Part shown: in pieces, positions 53,884-64,000 of the stretch
Layout: each line of letters starts with the position of its first letter
How positions within the stretch are numbered: the first letter of the stretch is position 1
Assembly (NCBI GenBank): GCA_046350375.1
Contig: JAXMAO010000011.1
Location: forward strand, 70,051 to 134,050
Direction of reading: 5' to 3'
Length of the DNA: 64,000 nucleotides
From: JAXMAO01 sp046350375
GTDB lineage: Bacteria; Planctomycetota; Phycisphaerae; UBA1845; UTPLA1
Notes under the pieces: model-generated
What the model saw: the letters and a program-made list of their open reading frames with translations, nothing else
Databases searched by the model: none
Told to the model about the DNA's origin: nothing
Made by a program: the position numbers and the translations under genes

Positions 53884-53960
53884 CGACAAGGGTTCGAGTT
53901 GTGCGCCGCTGGCGCGGCTGGAGGCAAATCCAGCCCGGGGGGGCGAAGCGCGCGGAATTC

Positions 53961-53977
53961 TTGGACCGAAAGTTGCG
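53961..53977 (+). promoter_or_regulatory. Putative sigma-54 promoter of flagellar operon
   Basis: TTGGACCGAAAGTTGCG: GG (53963-53964), ten bases, GC (53975-53976), with TTGC at -12. It matches the -24/-12 sigma-54 consensus at nearly all key positions. It lies ~160 bp before the TPR gene of the flagellar operon, which itself encodes a sigma-54 activator. An inverted repeat CGGGAG/CTCCCG (54014-54038) lies between it and the gene. Confidence 0.65.
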
Positions 53978-54138
53978 CGGTCGGCCGATACTTTTCACAC
54001 GGGCGGCGAAGGCCGGGAGTCGTGCCACAAGGCTCCCGTATCCGGTCGCTGCCAGACTGCCGGGAGAAGTCAGGACGATCGCTCCCGTCGGGCGGGCGCG
54101 TGGAGACGCGCCGCCGGACCGGCCAACGAGGCTCACGG

Positions 54139-56500
54139 ATGGGCACGGGCGCCGAAACGCCGACACTGCGCCAACTGGTGGCGTCGCGCTGGCAGATTCC
54201 GACACTGCTGGTGTCGCTGTCGCTGCTGGTGATGGGGCTGCTGCGGGCCAGCGCCGCGCCGGTCGCGCCGCGCCCGGCCGACCTGTCGGAACAGGTCGAG
54301 GCGCTGCTGGCCTCGGGCCGCGTGAGCGCCGCGGCGACCTTCCTGGGCGGACTGCTCGACGATCCACGCCTGCCGAAATCTCAACGCGGAGTCGTGCACG
54401 CGCTCTTGGCGCGCTGCTTCCTGCGGGCCGAGCGCGTCCGAACCACGCACTCGGCGACCAACGCGGTCCGGGCGCTCGAACACGCGCATGAAGCGCGGGC
54501 GGCCGGTCAAACGCTCAGCGACGCCGACGAGCTGGCGCTGGTTTCGGCGATGGAATGGGCCGGTCGCTATGAGGAGGCGCTGGAAGCGTGGGAGCGGTTG
54601 CTGGCGTCGGGCCGCGCGCCCGATGCCGACGCCGTGCGGCGGCGGCTGGCCGACTGGATGGTCGAGGGGCGCGTCAAGGCGGAGCCGGCGGCGCTCGACG
54701 AGCTGACCGCGGCCGTCCTGTCGGACGGTTCGGCCCGGCCGGCGAACGTGGCCTGGGCGCTCGAACAGCGGGTCGAGCGGCTGCTGACGGCCGGCAAGGT
54801 GAAGGCGGCGCGCGACCTGGTCGCGCGGACCCGCCCGCGGCTCGAGCGCACGCCGCAGCGCGACGCGGCGGCGTATCTCGAAGCGACCTGCGCGCTGGAG
54901 GCCGGACAGGCGGTGGAGGCCGAGCGACTGCTGCGCGAGCTGCGGTCGCGCTGGCAGCCGCGCGACGAGTTGTGGGCAAAGGTCTCGTGCCTGCTGGGGC
55001 AGCTTTCCAACCGGGCCGATCGCCCGCAGATGGGGCTGAACTACTTCGACGACGTGCTCAAGGCGTTTCGGGCCGGGCCGATCCGCGAGGTCTGCCTGCT
55101 GGGTCGGGCGGAAAGCCTGCTGGCGCTGGAGCGGTACGCCGAGGCGGCCGACGCGCTGGAGCCCGTGGTCGCCCTGCTGGCGGCGCGGAAGCGTGACCGG
55201 CCGAGCGGCGTCAGCCGGGCGGCGGTGCGCACGTTCGTGCGGACGGCGGCGCAGTCGCTCGAGGGGCGCGAGCTGGGTCGGTTTGCGGCCGATGCGGCGC
55301 GATTCTTCGCGATGAGCGCCAAGCTGCTGGGGCCGGACGACCGCATCGAGGCGGCATTTCTCTACGAGCGGCTCGGCGACCTGCGCGCCGGGGTGGCGCG
55401 GGCGCGGCTGCGGAGCAACCCGGCGGCGGCGCGCGAGGCGGCCCGGGCGGCCGCCGCGGCCTACGAGCAACTGATCGAAGTCGACAGCGGCAACGAGCCG
55501 CAGGTGACGCGAGCGGTCGAGAAGGCGGTCGCGGTGCTCGACGCCGCCCGCGAGCCGGCCCGCAGCGTCGCGCTGCTGCAGCGCTTCGTGAGCATGTTCC
55601 CGAACGGTGCGGCGACGGCCAGCGCGCTGCGGCAGATCGGCGAGGGGCTGCGGGCGCAAGGCGAGTTCCGCGCCGCGACCGAGCAGTATCGCGAGGTCCT
55701 GGCGCGGTTCGGCCGAACGGTCGATGCGACGCAAAGCCTGGTCGGCCTGGCCGAGTGCCTGGCGGAGCTGGGCGGCGCCGCGCGCGACGAGGCGGTGACG
55801 CTGCTGACGGCGTTCATCGACGCGCCGCCGGAGCGCGAGTCGCTGGTGACGCCGCAGGCGCCGGAATATCGCACGGCGCTGCTGCTTCTGGCGCGGCTGC
55901 TCTACCAGCACGGCGACTGGGAGCTGGCGATCCGCCGGCTGGAAGACGCGATCGCGTTCTACCCCGACGAGCCGCGCCGGGTCGAGTTGCTGTTCCTGCT
56001 GGGTCAAAGCTATCGCCGCAGCGGCGAAGCGCTGGAGGGCGCGCTGGCGACGTCGCGCCCGGCCGGGAAGCCGATCGGCGACGCCGAGAGCGCGCGGCGC
56101 GTCGCCCGCGCGGCCGAGGCCTTCGAGCAGGTGATCGCCGCCTTGGCGCCGCTGAACGAGTCGTCGCTCTCGCCGGCCGACCGGACGCGGCTGCGGTCGG
56201 CGTACATGGCGCGGATGGACTGCCTGTTCTCGGTCGGTCGCTATGCCGAGGCGCTAGCTGCCGCGACCGACGCGCTGTGGCGCTACGAGCGCGAGCCGGA
56301 GTGCGTCTCGGCGGCGGTGCGGCTGGCGCAGTGCCAGGCACGGCTCGGCCGGGCGGAAGACGCGCGGCGGACCCTCGAGCGGCCCGCTGGCTGCTGGAGC
56401 GTGTGCCGGACGCGGCATTTTCATCGCAGCGCGGCCAGGCGGTCGCGCGGCGTGGAAGGAACTGCTCGACCTGACCTTGCGGACGGAGTTTTCGTCGTGA
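54139..56500 (+). CDS. Tetratricopeptide-repeat protein at head of flagellar operon (frameshifted)
   Basis: About 790 residues if two shifts are repaired. The N-terminus has a membrane helix (IPTLLVSLSLLVMGLLRASA); the rest is TPR-like helical pairs (YFDDVLKAF, AATEQYREVLARFGRTVDAT, ELAIRRLEDAIAFYPDEPRR). Reading frame 1 runs intact from 54139 to about 56380. Coherent sequence then continues in two other frames: AARWLLERVPDAAFSSQRGQ and next WKELLDLTLRTEFSS with stop TGA at 56500. That TGA overlaps the FlgN start as GTGA. Without repair, the frame fuses to FlgN through a nonsense stretch. Likely an envelope or motility TPR protein of unknown partner. Confidence 0.72.
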
Positions 56501-56979
56501 CGACCACCGCCTGTCCGCCGTCGAATTCGTCCGTGCCCGACTCGGGCGCGCGGCTGCTGGAGCTGCTCCAGCAGCAGGGGCGGATCTACGCCGAGCTGCA
56601 AACGCTGGTGGCCCGGCAGCGCGCCCTGGTGGACGCCGACACGCCCGCGGCGCTGCTGACCGTGCTGGCCGACCGGCAGCGGCTGGTCGACGACCTCTCG
56701 CGGCTGGAGCGGCAGGTGCGCCCGGCGCGGCAGGCGTGGGCGGCGGCGGCGGGCACGGCGCCCGAGGCGCTGCGACGGCGCGTCGCGGAGGTTGTCGCGC
56801 AGAACGAGCGCGTGCTGGGCGGCATTCTGGCGGCTGACCAGCAGGACGCTGCGACGCTGGCGCAGCGGCAGCACAGTACCCGGGCCCAGTTGAACCATGG
56901 CGCCAGCGGATCGCTGGCGAACCGCGCCTATGGCGCGTCGTTGTCCGGTTCGCTGGGCGCGACGGATGAGTCGGCATGA
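56497..56979 (+). CDS. FlgN-like flagellar export chaperone
   Basis: 160 residues from a GTG with GGAG ~8 nt upstream. Long amphipathic helices dominate: LLELLQQQGRIYAELQTLVA, DRQRLVDDLSRLERQVR. Length and helical layout fit FlgN, the chaperone that keeps hook-associated proteins soluble before export. Assignment rests on this and the flagellar context, not on strong sequence identity. Its start overlaps the TPR gene's stop (GTGA) and its stop overlaps the kinase start (ATGA). Confidence 0.7.
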   Translation: MTTTACPPSNSSVPDSGARLLELLQQQGRIYAELQTLVARQRALVDADTPAALLTVLADRQRLVDDLSRLERQVRPARQAWAAAAGTAPEALRRRVAEVVAQNERVLGGILAADQQDAATLAQRQHSTRAQLNHGASGSLANRAYGASLSGSLGATDESA

Positions 56980-57908
56980 AGACCCCGCAGGCCCCGATGT
57001 TCGTCGGATCGGTTGACGCGGCGCTGGCCGCGTACAACGAGGTGAGCACGCGTCTGCGCGAGGCCTACGACGAGCTGATGCACGAGGTCGGGCGGCTGAA
57101 CGAAGAGCTGGCGCGCAAGAACCGCGAGCTGGCGCGGCGCGAGCGGCTGGCGGCGCTGGGGCAGCTTGCCGCCGGGCTGGCCCACGAGGTGCGCAATCCG
57201 CTGGGCGGCATCGCGCTGTACGCGTCGATGCTCGAAGGCGACGTGCGCGAGCGGCCGGCCGAGCTGGGACTGGTGCGGAAGATTTCGCACGGGGTGCGGA
57301 CGCTCGACCGGCTGGTGGGAGAGATTCTGGAGTTCGCGCAGGAAGACGTGCTGGAGCGCGGCCCGGGCCGGGCGGGCGAGGTGCTGGCCGAGGCACTCGA
57401 GACGGCGGCCGCCTGGACGGCCGGTCGCAAGATTTCGCTGTTGCTCTCGCCGGGCGCGGTCGACGTGCCGCTGTATGGCGACGTGGCGCGGCTGCGCCGG
57501 GCGCTGGTGAACATTCTGATCAACGCGGTGCAGGCGGTGGGCGAGGCGGGCACGGTGTGGGTGGCGGCCCGGTCCGACGAGGCCGGCGCCTGCGTGTTCG
57601 AGGTGCGGGACAGCGGCCCGGGCATTCCGGGCGACGTGCTGGAGCGGGTGTTCGATCCGTTTTTCACGACGCGTGCGAGCGGCACGGGGCTGGGGCTGGC
57701 GATCGTGCATCGCATCGTCGAGGCCCACGGCGGCTCGATTCGCGTCGGCAACCGCGCCGAAGGCGGCGCGGAATTCACGATACGTATTCCGGGGTGTCCG
57801 GCGGACGGCACCTCTGTGCGGGCGGTCTCAGGCGCGGCGGCCCGCGGCGGCGATTCGGAACGGAGTCCGATCGCGCGGCGGGAACGCGTCAGCCGAATGG
57901 CTTCGTGA
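56976..57908 (+). CDS. Cytoplasmic sensor histidine kinase, FlrB/FleS-like
   Basis: 310 residues, no membrane helix. A helical N-terminal region (~1-55, coiled coil) leads to the H-box GLAHEVRNPLGGIALYA with phospho-accepting His70. The HATPase domain follows: N-box LINAVQAVG, DSGPGIPG and the G-boxes GTGLGLAIV. Kinases of this kind (FlrB/FleS) phosphorylate the NtrC-type regulator next to them in flagellar hierarchies. It lies 12 bp from that regulator. No periplasmic sensor domain means the cue is cytoplasmic or a protein contact. Confidence 0.92.
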   Translation: MKTPQAPMFVGSVDAALAAYNEVSTRLREAYDELMHEVGRLNEELARKNRELARRERLAALGQLAAGLAHEVRNPLGGIALYASMLEGDVRERPAELGLVRKISHGVRTLDRLVGEILEFAQEDVLERGPGRAGEVLAEALETAAAWTAGRKISLLLSPGAVDVPLYGDVARLRRALVNILINAVQAVGEAGTVWVAARSDEAGACVFEVRDSGPGIPGDVLERVFDPFFTTRASGTGLGLAIVHRIVEAHGGSIRVGNRAEGGAEFTIRIPGCPADGTSVRAVSGAAARGGDSERSPIARRERVSRMAS

Positions 57909-57920
57909 GGGCAGGAACCC

Positions 57921-59339
<1,419 letters not shown>

Positions 59340-59394
59340 TGCGCTTTTCACGCGCTCGTGGCGTTCGCCGGCGGGTCACGCGGCGACGCGCGGA

Positions 59395-59413
59395 CACGGG
59401 CTGAAAGCCCGTG
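59395..59413. repeat. Perfect hairpin CACGGGCT-GAA-AGCCCGTG
   Basis: 8-bp perfect inverted repeat with a 3-nt loop, followed by CCACACAG, in the 163-bp spacer before flgB. No T-run follows on either strand. It resembles dispersed hairpin elements I recall from planctomycete intergenic DNA, which I cannot verify here. Confidence 0.45.
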
Positions 59414-59502
59414 CCACACAGCGGTGAAGTTTCGCGGCGCGCGTGAGAAACGACCTGGACTGTGTGCGGGCCGGCGCGACGCGCCGGTCGGGAGCCGGAC
59501 TG

Positions 59503-59937
59503 ATGTTCGTCGACGAGCTGACGCAACGCGGGCCGATGCCGCTGCTGGAGCGCACGCTGTCGTTCCTCGAGCAGCGGCAGCGCGTCCTGGCGGAGAACAT
59601 TGCCAACGTCGACACGCCCGGCTATCGCGCGCGGCAGCTCGATCCGAAGGCGTTCCAGGCGGCCCTGCGCAGCGCCGCGGACGAGCGCCAGCGGCGCGGG
59701 ACACCCGCGCTACACCTGGCTGGCACGAAGCAGTTCCACGAGACCCCGACCGGGCGGCTCGTGGTGACGCCCACGCTCGAGCCGCTGGACAACCTGCTGT
59801 TTCAGGACGGCACCAACGCGCGGATCGAGCGCGAGATGTCGCGCCTGGCCGAGAACGGGATGACGCATCGGCTGGTGGTCGAGCTGATCCGCGGGCAGAT
59901 CGGCGACCTGATGAAGGCCATCAGCGGGCGGGTGTAG
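59503..59937 (+). CDS. flgB: Flagellar basal-body rod protein FlgB
   Basis: 144 residues from an ATG with GGGAG ~9 nt upstream. The rod-protein motif LAENIANVDTPGYRARQL is near the N-terminus, and the C-terminal helix (MTHRLVVELIRGQIGDLMKA) completes the coiled-coil pair. FlgB builds the proximal rod between MS ring and distal rod; it is exported by the flagellar type III system. It starts the structural part of the operon. An in-frame upstream start at 59443 has no support. Confidence 0.93.
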   Translation: MFVDELTQRGPMPLLERTLSFLEQRQRVLAENIANVDTPGYRARQLDPKAFQAALRSAADERQRRGTPALHLAGTKQFHETPTGRLVVTPTLEPLDNLLFQDGTNARIEREMSRLAENGMTHRLVVELIRGQIGDLMKAISGRV

Positions 59938-60005
59938 CGCAGCGCCCGGGCGCCGCGGCCGCGAAGGGCGGCGGCCCGAACGCAGAATAGACGGAGCCAC
60001 GCGAC

Positions 60006-60404
60006 ATGTTTGGAACCCTGGACATCAGCACCTCGGGCCTGGTGGCGCAGCGCACGCGGCTGGACGCCATCGCGGGCAACATCGCCAACGTCTCGACCGC
60101 CGGGCGGACCGACGGCTCGATCGAGCCCTATCGCCGCCGCGCGGTGCTGTTCGGCGCCGGCGACGGCCACGGCGGGCGCGGCGTGCACGTGGAGAAGATC
60201 GTGAACGACCCGGAGCCGGCCCGGCTGGTCAAGGAGCCGGGTCATCCCTACGCCGACGAGCGCGGCATGGTGCTCTATCCGAACGTCGATCTGCCGACGG
60301 AGATGATCGACGGCATGCTGGCGGTGCGGGCGTTCGAGGCCAACGTGACGGCGATCGAGGCGACCAAGGCCATGGCGGCCAGCACGCTGCGGCTGCTGGC
60401 GTAG
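60006..60404 (+). CDS. flgC: Flagellar basal-body rod protein FlgC
   Basis: 132 residues. N-terminal TLDISTSGLVAQRTRLDAIA and AGNIANVSTAG, then C-terminal NVDLPTEMIDGMLAVRAFEA and VTAIEATKAMAASTLRLL match FlgC. It is a proximal-rod subunit. GGAG precedes the ATG. Located 68 bp after flgB, with the usual flgB-flgC-fliE order. Confidence 0.95.
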   Translation: MFGTLDISTSGLVAQRTRLDAIAGNIANVSTAGRTDGSIEPYRRRAVLFGAGDGHGGRGVHVEKIVNDPEPARLVKEPGHPYADERGMVLYPNVDLPTEMIDGMLAVRAFEANVTAIEATKAMAASTLRLLA

Positions 60405-60435
60405 GCGGCCGTCGCGGCAACGTAGGAGCAGGACG

Positions 60436-60762
60436 ATGGGCGAGCCAATCTCACCGGCGGCGTTGAACGCGGGGCTGGAGCGGGCCCGCGCCGCGGGCGG
60501 GGCGGCGGCGCCGCGCGGCACAGAGGCCGCCGGAGGCGCGGCCAAGTCGTTCGGCGAGCTTCTGTCGGAGGGGCTCGAGAAGGTCAACGCGATGCAGCAG
60601 GCGGCCGACGCGGGCGTGCAGAAACTGCTGACCGGCGAGAGCGACAACGTCTCCGAGGTGCTGGGGATGATCCGCAAGTCGGACGTGGCGTTCTCGCTGC
60701 TGGTGGAGATCCGCAACAAGCTGATGGATGCGTACAACGAGTTGAAGCAGATGCGCGTGTGA
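60436..60762 (+). CDS. fliE: Flagellar hook-basal body complex protein FliE
   Basis: 108 residues. The C-terminal core KSFGELLSEGLEKVNAMQQA and DNVSEVLGMIRKSDVAFSLL, with RNKLMDAYNELKQMRV, is the FliE family pattern; it joins the rod to the MS ring. The first ~37 residues are Ala/Gly-rich. GGAG lies 7 nt before the ATG. Confidence 0.94.
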   Translation: MGEPISPAALNAGLERARAAGGAAAPRGTEAAGGAAKSFGELLSEGLEKVNAMQQAADAGVQKLLTGESDNVSEVLGMIRKSDVAFSLLVEIRNKLMDAYNELKQMRV

Positions 60763-60854
60763 CGCACGGACCGCGCCGCGGCGTGCGGTCCACGACGAAC
60801 CGGCGCCGACGCGCGGCGCATCTCGACAGCGCGGGTCCGGCCCGCCCGTGACGC

Positions 60855-62519
60855 ATGGAATTCCTGAGCAAACAACTCAAGCAGATCGGCGGACACCTGG
60901 GCGGGCTGACGCTGTCGCAGCGGCTGGCGCTGGCGGCGTCGGCGCTGGTCATCGTGCTGGGCGTGGCGCTGCTGCTGCAGTGGTCGGGCGAGCCGGACCT
61001 CGTGCCGCTGCTCGACCAGCCGCTCAAGGCCGAAGAGCTGACTGCGATCACGCGCGAGCTATCGGCGCGCGGCGCGCCGTATCGCACCGTCGGCAGCCAG
61101 ATCATGGTCCGCCCCGATGAGCGAACGCGCCTGCAGGGGGCGGTGGCGCAGTCCGGCGCCATGCCGGCCAACACCGCGATCGGCTTCGCCAAGCTGATTG
61201 ACGAGGCGAACATGTGGCTGCCGCGCGACGAGAGCCGCTGGCAGCGGAAGATCGCCTTGGGCAACGAGCTGGCGAAGGTGCTGGCGCAGTTCGACGGCGT
61301 GACCGAGGCGCGGGTCTTCATCGACCAGCCCGAGCGGCACGGCTTCGGCGAGGCCGCGGCCGGACCGACCGCCAGCGTCTTCCTGAAGACCGCCAGCGAA
61401 GGGGCGCTCGACAAACCGCGCGTTGCGGCGATCGCCGCGCTGGTCAGCGGCGCGGTCGAGGGGCTGAAGCCCGAGGCGGTGCGGATCGTCGACTCGACCA
61501 CCGGCCGACCCTATCGCGTTCCGGCCGACGACGAGGCGCTGCCGTACGACCTGCACGACCTGCGCCGCCAGAAAGAGGACTACTACGGCCGGAAGATTCT
61601 CGCGCAGCTCGGCTACATCACCGGCGTGCTGGTGGGCGTGAATGTCGAGATGGACATGGAGCGCCGCACCGAGCACCAGGAGAAGTTCGGCCCGCCGCAG
61701 ACTTCGGAAGAGGAGACCACCTCGTCCGAGTCGAGCGGCACCACCACGGCCGCCAACCCGGGCGTGCGCCCGAACACGGCGGCGTCGCTGCCCGGCGGCG
61801 GCTCGAACGAGTCGACCACCAGCGAACAGTCGCACACCACGCTCATGGGCGAGCGCGACAAGCAGGTGACCGACCGGCGGAACCTGCCCGGCGTGGCGCG
61901 GCGGATCACCGCGTCGGTCAATGTGCCGCGCAGCCATTTCGTGGCGATCTACAAGTCGCTGAACGCCGGCAAGGAGCCGAGCGCCAAGGAGCTCGAGCCG
62001 ATCGTGATGGAGGAAGAGAAGAAAATCCGCGGGCAGGTCAAGCCGCTGATCGCCGCGACGGCCGACGAGCAGGTGGAGGTGAGCTGGTATCACGACGCGG
62101 CCGCGACCGCGACGACGCGCGTGGAAGCCGTGCCGACCGGCGATAAGCCGGTGTCGGCGGGCATGATGATCCAGTCGCAGTGGAAGACGATCGCGCTGGG
62201 CGCGGTGGTGCTGGTGAGCCTGTTCATGGTGCTGCAGATGGGCCGCAAGGCGATTCCGAAGGCGCCGCCGCCGCCGGCGCCGGCAGCCGCCGCAACAGCC
62301 CCGCAGCCGGGCGGCGTCGACGACGCGGCCGACGGCGAAGCGGGCGGCGGAACGATCATCAAGCACGCCCACCAGAAGACGGTCGAGCTGGAAGAGCCGG
62401 AGCTGGACGAGGCCATGGCGCGCACCAAGGCGATGGTGGGCGAGATTCGCAAGACGGTCGGCGACGACCCGGAGACGGCGGCGTCGATTCTCGAGCGTTG
62501 GATCACGCAGCCGCGCTAG
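60855..62519 (+). CDS. fliF: Flagellar M-ring protein FliF
   Basis: 554 residues, typical length. N-terminal membrane helix (LALAASALVIVLGVALLLQW, residues ~24-43). The YscJ-like ring-building domain includes ARVFIDQPERHGFG and SVFLKTA. A low-complexity Ser/Thr/Glu-rich stretch (~280-330) is followed by a second helix (TIALGAVVLVSLFMVLQMG) and a C-terminal FliG-binding tail (MVGEIRKTVGDDPETAASIL). It forms the MS ring in the inner membrane. fliG follows. Confidence 0.95.
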   Translation: MEFLSKQLKQIGGHLGGLTLSQRLALAASALVIVLGVALLLQWSGEPDLVPLLDQPLKAEELTAITRELSARGAPYRTVGSQIMVRPDERTRLQGAVAQSGAMPANTAIGFAKLIDEANMWLPRDESRWQRKIALGNELAKVLAQFDGVTEARVFIDQPERHGFGEAAAGPTASVFLKTASEGALDKPRVAAIAALVSGAVEGLKPEAVRIVDSTTGRPYRVPADDEALPYDLHDLRRQKEDYYGRKILAQLGYITGVLVGVNVEMDMERRTEHQEKFGPPQTSEEETTSSESSGTTTAANPGVRPNTAASLPGGGSNESTTSEQSHTTLMGERDKQVTDRRNLPGVARRITASVNVPRSHFVAIYKSLNAGKEPSAKELEPIVMEEEKKIRGQVKPLIAATADEQVEVSWYHDAAATATTRVEAVPTGDKPVSAGMMIQSQWKTIALGAVVLVSLFMVLQMGRKAIPKAPPPPAPAAAATAPQPGGVDDAADGEAGGGTIIKHAHQKTVELEEPELDEAMARTKAMVGEIRKTVGDDPETAASILERWITQPR

Positions 62520-62571
62520 CCGGGCCGGGCCTGGCCCAGCCCGCGTGGCGCTGCGAAGGGAGTGATGGCGC

Positions 62572-63612
62572 ATGGTTGCCGCTGCCGAGGCGCCGATCAA
62601 GGCGGAGTCTGAGGACATCTCGGGCATTCGCAAGGCCGCGATTCTGCTGGTCAGCATCGACCAGGACCAGGCGTCGGCCATTCTGAAGAAGCTGCGCCGC
62701 GAGCTGGTGGAAGACGTGACGCGCGAGATCGCCGTGCTGGACAACGTCACGTCCGAGCTGCGCGAGCGGATCGTGCAGGAATACTGGCACCTGGTGATGG
62801 CGCGGGCCTATGCGCGCGACGGCGGCATCAGCTACGCCGCCGAACTGCTGCGCAAGACGCTGTCGAACGACGAGGCCAACCGCATCATCCGGCAGATCGA
62901 GCGGATGATGTATGAGAAGCCGTTCGCCTTCCTGCAGAAGGCCGAGAGCGAAAACCTCCTGATGTTCATCCAGGAGGAGCATCCGCAGACCATCGCGCTG
63001 ATCGTCTCGCACCTGGCGCCGGAGAAGGCCAGCGAGATTCTGGCGGCACTGCCCACCGAGCGGCAGGTCGAGGTCGTCAAGCGGATCGCCAACATGGAGC
63101 AGACCAGCCCGGACGTGATCAAGGAGATCGAGCGCGGTCTGGAAAGCCGGCTGGCGGGCATCGTCACCGACCGCATGCAGAAGGTCGGCGGCGTCGACTG
63201 CCTGGCGAACATTCTCAATTTCGTCGACCGCACCACCGAGAAGACCATCCTCACCTCGCTCGAAGAGACCGACCCCGAAATGGTCGAGCAGGTCCGCCGG
63301 TTGATGTTCGTCTTCGAGGACGTGCTGCTCGTCAACGACAAGGGGGTGCAGGCGATGCTCAAGGAGGTCGAGTCGGCCGATCTGGCGCTGGCGCTGCGCA
63401 CCGCCAGCGACGAGCTGAAGGCGAAGATCTACAAGAACATGTCCGAACGCGCCGGCCAGCTGCTCAAGGAGGAGATCGACTACATGGGCCCGGTGCGGCT
63501 CTCCGACGTCGAGGCGGCGCAGCGCAAGATGGTCGACATCATCCGGCGGCTGGAGGACGCGGGCGAGATCGTCATCGCCGGGCGCGGCGGTGAGAAGGAC
63601 ATGGTCGTATGA
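62572..63612 (+). CDS. fliG: Flagellar motor switch protein FliG
   Basis: 346 residues. N-terminal FliF-binding part (RKAAILLVSIDQDQASAIL), middle EEHPQTIALIVSHLAPEKA with the EHPQ motif that binds FliM, and C-terminal torque helix region (DVLLVNDKGVQAMLKEVESA). FliG transmits stator force to the rotor. GGGAG lies 9 nt before the ATG. Its stop overlaps fliH's start (ATGA). Confidence 0.97.
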   Translation: MVAAAEAPIKAESEDISGIRKAAILLVSIDQDQASAILKKLRRELVEDVTREIAVLDNVTSELRERIVQEYWHLVMARAYARDGGISYAAELLRKTLSNDEANRIIRQIERMMYEKPFAFLQKAESENLLMFIQEEHPQTIALIVSHLAPEKASEILAALPTERQVEVVKRIANMEQTSPDVIKEIERGLESRLAGIVTDRMQKVGGVDCLANILNFVDRTTEKTILTSLEETDPEMVEQVRRLMFVFEDVLLVNDKGVQAMLKEVESADLALALRTASDELKAKIYKNMSERAGQLLKEEIDYMGPVRLSDVEAAQRKMVDIIRRLEDAGEIVIAGRGGEKDMVV

Positions 63613-64000
63613 GGCAGACCGTCATCAAGCCGAGCGACGTGCCGCGCCTGCCGGCGAGCCTGCTGCGGCTCGATCTGCGCGACGTGGCGAACGAGGCGGC
63701 GGCCGTGGTCGCGGCGGCGCGGGCCGAGGCGGCGACCATCGTCGCGGCCGCCACGGCTCAGGCCGAGGCGATGGCGGCGCGCGTCGCGGCCGAGCAGGCC
63801 GAAGTGGCGCGGCTGCGGCAGGCGGCGGCCGAGAGCGGTCGCGCGGCCGGCCTCGAGGCGGGGCGCATCGCCGGCGCCGCCGAGGGGCGCACCGCCGGGC
63901 TCGACGAGGCGCGCCAGGCATTCGAAAAGGCAAACGCGCCGCTGCTGGCGGCGCTGCGCGGGCTGCTCGACGAGCTGGGGCGGCGGCGCGAGTCGATTCT
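63609..64000 (+). CDS. fliH: FliH-like flagellar export ATPase regulator, partial
   Basis: First 130 codons only, cut by the window end. It opens MRQTVIKPSDVPRLPASLLR and then becomes a long Ala/Glu/Arg-rich coiled coil (AAARAEAATIVAAATAQAEA) with Gly-rich GLEAGRIAGAAEGRTAG, the GxxxG style of FliH. FliH holds the ATPase FliI. Position after fliG with a 4-nt overlap supports the call. Confidence 0.85.
   Translation, partial: MRQTVIKPSDVPRLPASLLRLDLRDVANEAAAVVAAARAEAATIVAAATAQAEAMAARVAAEQAEVARLRQAAAESGRAAGLEAGRIAGAAEGRTAGLDEARQAFEKANAPLLAALRGLLDELGRRRESI

Noticed and set aside
53899..54138. N-terminal extension of the TPR gene
   Set aside because: It would start between the sigma-54 site and the hairpin region; the helix plus GAGG place the start at 54139.
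56380..56979. A natural TPR-FlgN fusion protein
   Set aside because: The joining stretch (CWSVCRTRHFHRSAARRSR) looks like out-of-frame translation, and the alternative frames give protein-like sequence and a GTGA overlap.

Overview
The window is uniformly GC-rich and densely coded. It looks like a chromosomal piece of a flagellated Planctomycetota bacterium, probably Phycisphaerae-like. The grounds are a PEP-CTERM protein, a dockerin-type Ca-binding tail, a membrane protein with a CGYDLRG...CPEC zinc ribbon, LL-diaminopimelate aminotransferase (DapL), a zinc-ribbon SpoVG and a complete early flagellar operon. This assignment rests on recognised families and was not tested phylogenetically. 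I saw no rRNA, tRNA, CRISPR array, insertion sequence or prophage.

Layout. 0-1.5 kb: the end of ygeY faces ygeW. 1.7-7.2 kb: a lipoprotein, then a minus-strand block with an L,D-transpeptidase, a NusG-like factor, an exosortase-locus type polysaccharide deacetylase, a pseudopilin-like protein and two membrane proteins. 7.4-8.4 kb: a stand-alone fliM. 8.7-11.6 kb: a 949-residue trypsin-like protease/phospholipase D fusion, the most unusual gene here. 11.7-14 kb: an eight-haem cytochrome with a small membrane partner, visibly less GC-rich. 14-17 kb: a membrane protein, an ArsR-SRPBCC pair behind a perfect palindrome, and a DUF1801 protein with a histone-like tail. 17-26 kb: zinc-ribbon membrane protein, fumC, an enolase-superfamily enzyme, an OPA-type transporter, and a Tat-exported epimerase overlapping an NTP/NDP-type carrier. 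26-35 kb: RRM protein with terminator, a three-gene overlapping operon (thioesterase, LolA-like, metal-site lipoprotein), a 998-residue propeller/Ig surface protein, a kinase cluster, a dockerin protein and a LuxR-type regulator. 35-46.5 kb: glycogen-synthase-like enzyme, Fe-S/TPR protein (frameshifted), GT4, truA, dapL, DedA, ispE-spoVG, infA. 46.7-53.9 kb: a 2-hydroxyacid dehydrogenase, a PEP-CTERM protein, an XRE regulator, an anchored surface protein, clpX and a gamma-carbonic anhydrase. 54.1-64 kb: flagellar operon: TPR protein, flgN-like, sensor kinase, NtrC-type activator, flgB, flgC, fliE, fliF, fliG, fliH (cut by the window end).

How the genes work together. The flagellar operon carries its own two-component pair, and the activator keeps the GAFTGA sigma-54 loop. 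A good -24/-12 (GG-N10-GC) site lies about 160 bp before the first gene, which suggests sigma-54 control of early flagellar genes. Many genes are joined by 4-nt ATGA or GTGA overlaps. Several genes without a Shine-Dalgarno sequence (ArsR gene, truA, DUF1801 gene, enolase-superfamily gene, Fe-S gene) have a -10 box 6-9 nt before the start codon, as leaderless mRNAs would. Three apparent frameshifts, all in GC-only runs, break two TPR genes and may be assembly errors.
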